Shown here piece after piece: positions 7,609 to 8,640 of a stretch of DNA of 8,640 nucleotides. The translations under genes and the position numbers were made by a program. The notes below the pieces were generated by a model. The model ran no database searches. It was not told where the DNA came from and saw only the letters and a list, made by a program, of their open reading frames with translations. Positions within the stretch are counted from its first letter, which is position 1. The number at the start of each line of letters is the position of its first letter. Source of the DNA: Candidatus Pelagibacter sp. (GTDB taxonomy: Bacteria; Pseudomonadota; Alphaproteobacteria; Pelagibacterales; Pelagibacteraceae); NCBI GenBank assembly GCA_028225715.1, contig JAOIXS010000029.1, positions 1-8,640 of the forward strand, written 5' to 3'.

Positions 7609-8289
7609 ATGAAAAAATTTTTTATACTAATATTTTTCTTAACATATTCATTCAGCTCTAATGCTCATATGGCGCATTATAATAAATTCAATAAAATTGA
7701 AATGGAAATTTTAAAAGATGGTGAAATTATTGGTTATAATTATTATTTTTTCAAAAAGGATGGAGATAAGACAACAGTTACAAATCAAATTAAATTTATA
7801 GTAAAATTATTTGGGGCAACAATTTTTGAAATTGAAGGTTATGGAGAGGAAAAATATATTAAAGATCAATTAATTTCTTTTAACTCTAAAACACTTCAAA
7901 ATGATAAAAAAAAATATGTAAATTTAGAATTTAATGAACAAACAAATAAATTTGATATTCAAGGTTCTTCCTATAGTGGTATAGCATCAACAAATAACGT
8001 AATTGGAAACTGGTGGAGCCACAAAATTTTACAAACTGATAGTCAAATTAGTCCAGTATCAGGTAGCATCAAAGAACAAGTGGTAACCTTTATTGCTAAA
8101 GAAAAAATCGAACTCTACGGTAAAACTTATGACGTGGATCATTTTAAATTAACCTCAAAAGACATGTCTTTACCAAAAGATAAAAGACTTAATTTTGATA
8201 TATGGTTTGATAAAAAAAATTCATTAATTTTAAAGGTTACTTATTCTAGATTAGGAAATTGGGAATATAGGGTTAAAAAGTTTGAATAA
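7609..8289 (+). CDS. Secreted DUF6134-like protein of unknown function
   Basis: A 226-residue protein with a clear Sec signal peptide: MKK, a hydrophobic core (FFILIFFLTYSF), and a likely cleavage site after SSNA (residue 19). The mature part is therefore expected in the periplasm, or exported. It looks like an all-beta domain. ILKDGEIIGYNYYFF near the start, NWWSHKILQTDSQISPVSG in the middle and the closing NWEYRV fit my memory of the DUF6134 pattern (a strand with DGxxIG, a central tryptophan segment, a tyrosine-rich end). No catalytic residues stand out. ATG 7609 is preferred over the in-frame TTG at 7597 because it puts MKK right before the signal core. There is no Shine-Dalgarno site; TATTAT at 7592-7597 lies 11 bases before the ATG and could be a -10 element. 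Family call is moderate; function is unknown. Confidence 0.8.
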   Translation: MKKFFILIFFLTYSFSSNAHMAHYNKFNKIEMEILKDGEIIGYNYYFFKKDGDKTTVTNQIKFIVKLFGATIFEIEGYGEEKYIKDQLISFNSKTLQNDKKKYVNLEFNEQTNKFDIQGSSYSGIASTNNVIGNWWSHKILQTDSQISPVSGSIKEQVVTFIAKEKIELYGKTYDVDHFKLTSKDMSLPKDKRLNFDIWFDKKNSLILKVTYSRLGNWEYRVKKFE

Positions 8290-8291
8290 AA

Positions 8292-8640
8292 CTATCTATT
8301 TATTTTATTAAAAAGATCTTGAGCACTTATCCATCCCGACTCTAATCTAGGTCCAACAAACCAATCCGCACAAACTCCAAGGTTTAAGGAAGAATTCCAA
8401 TAACTTTTAATTCTCAAAGGTTTTGAGTTAGATGAATATTTCCAACCATGATTTAATGAAAATAAAACTTTAGTTTTTTTGATGCCTGTAAGTTTAAAAA
8501 ACTGCTCAATCATAATCTTTGTGTTCAATTTTTTATTTTCTCGATTTTTATCAATTTTTTTATTTGCCCATGAGTAAGTGCTCTGCAAAGTCCAAAGATC
8601 ATTTTTACTTTTAAAGCGCATTTTACTATTTTCATTTCCA
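8292..8640 (-). CDS. C-terminal part of a renalase-like FAD-dependent oxidoreductase
   Basis: Only the last 115 residues are visible; the frame remains open to the window end, so the true start, with the N-terminal FAD dinucleotide fold, lies outside. The internal Met at 8621 is not a credible start because the open frame before it (GNENSK) continues the domain. The fragment has the pattern seen at the C-terminus of renalase-like NAD(P)/FAD-dependent oxidoreductases: LWTLQSTYSWA, then LNHGWKYS, then LNLGVCADWFVGPRLESGWISAQDL, where the last block corresponds to the FAD-contacting GDW...G...E...SG motif. Here the first Gly is Ala (CADW). The substrate cannot be told from this part. It converges on the DUF6134-like gene with two bases between the stop codons. 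Confidence 0.85.
   Translation of the reverse strand, partial: GNENSKMRFKSKNDLWTLQSTYSWANKKIDKNRENKKLNTKIMIEQFFKLTGIKKTKVLFSLNHGWKYSSNSKPLRIKSYWNSSLNLGVCADWFVGPRLESGWISAQDLFNKINR

Overview
The window reads as a piece of core chromosome from a streamlined, AT-rich marine alphaproteobacterium, most likely of the SAR11 group (Pelagibacterales). This rests on the strong A/T bias at third codon positions, Lys/Asn/Ile-rich proteins, tiny intergenic gaps, convergent genes whose stop codons overlap, and the gene types themselves (a class IIA HAD protein of the TIGR01459 type, groESL behind an alphaproteobacterial-type heat-shock promoter, a DUF6134-like protein). The lineage is inferred from sequence character, not from a search.

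Layout. At the left edge, on the minus strand, are the first seven codons of a gene (1-22, possibly ribF) and a complete HAD-IIA hydrolase (26-844). Divergent from it, the plus strand carries groES (968-1258) and groEL (1282-2949), with a heat-shock-type promoter at 915-945, strong Shine-Dalgarno sites and a clear intrinsic terminator (2975-3006). A small Lys-rich ORF of 37 residues (3031-3144) sits between that terminator and the end of a minus-strand RhlE-like DEAD-box RNA helicase (3141-4889). The helicase tail contains 3.7 apparently identical 96-bp tandem repeats, and its motif II reads DETD instead of DEAD. A 195-bp divergent spacer separates it from plus-strand typA/bipA (5085-6911). 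A YczE/YyaS-type membrane protein (6908-7555, minus) converges on typA with overlapping stops. Divergent from that is a secreted DUF6134-like protein (7609-8289, plus), which converges on the C-terminal part of a renalase-like FAD oxidoreductase (8292-8640, minus) cut by the window end.

Functionally the middle of the window is housekeeping: protein folding (GroESL), RNA remodelling (helicase) and ribosome assembly or translation under stress (TypA). I see no mobile element, CRISPR array, tRNA, rRNA, defence system or biosynthetic cluster. No gap exceeds 300 bases. The parts most worth a second look are the homogeneous repeat array and variant motif II of the helicase, the 37-residue ORF, and the four-base stop-codon overlaps.
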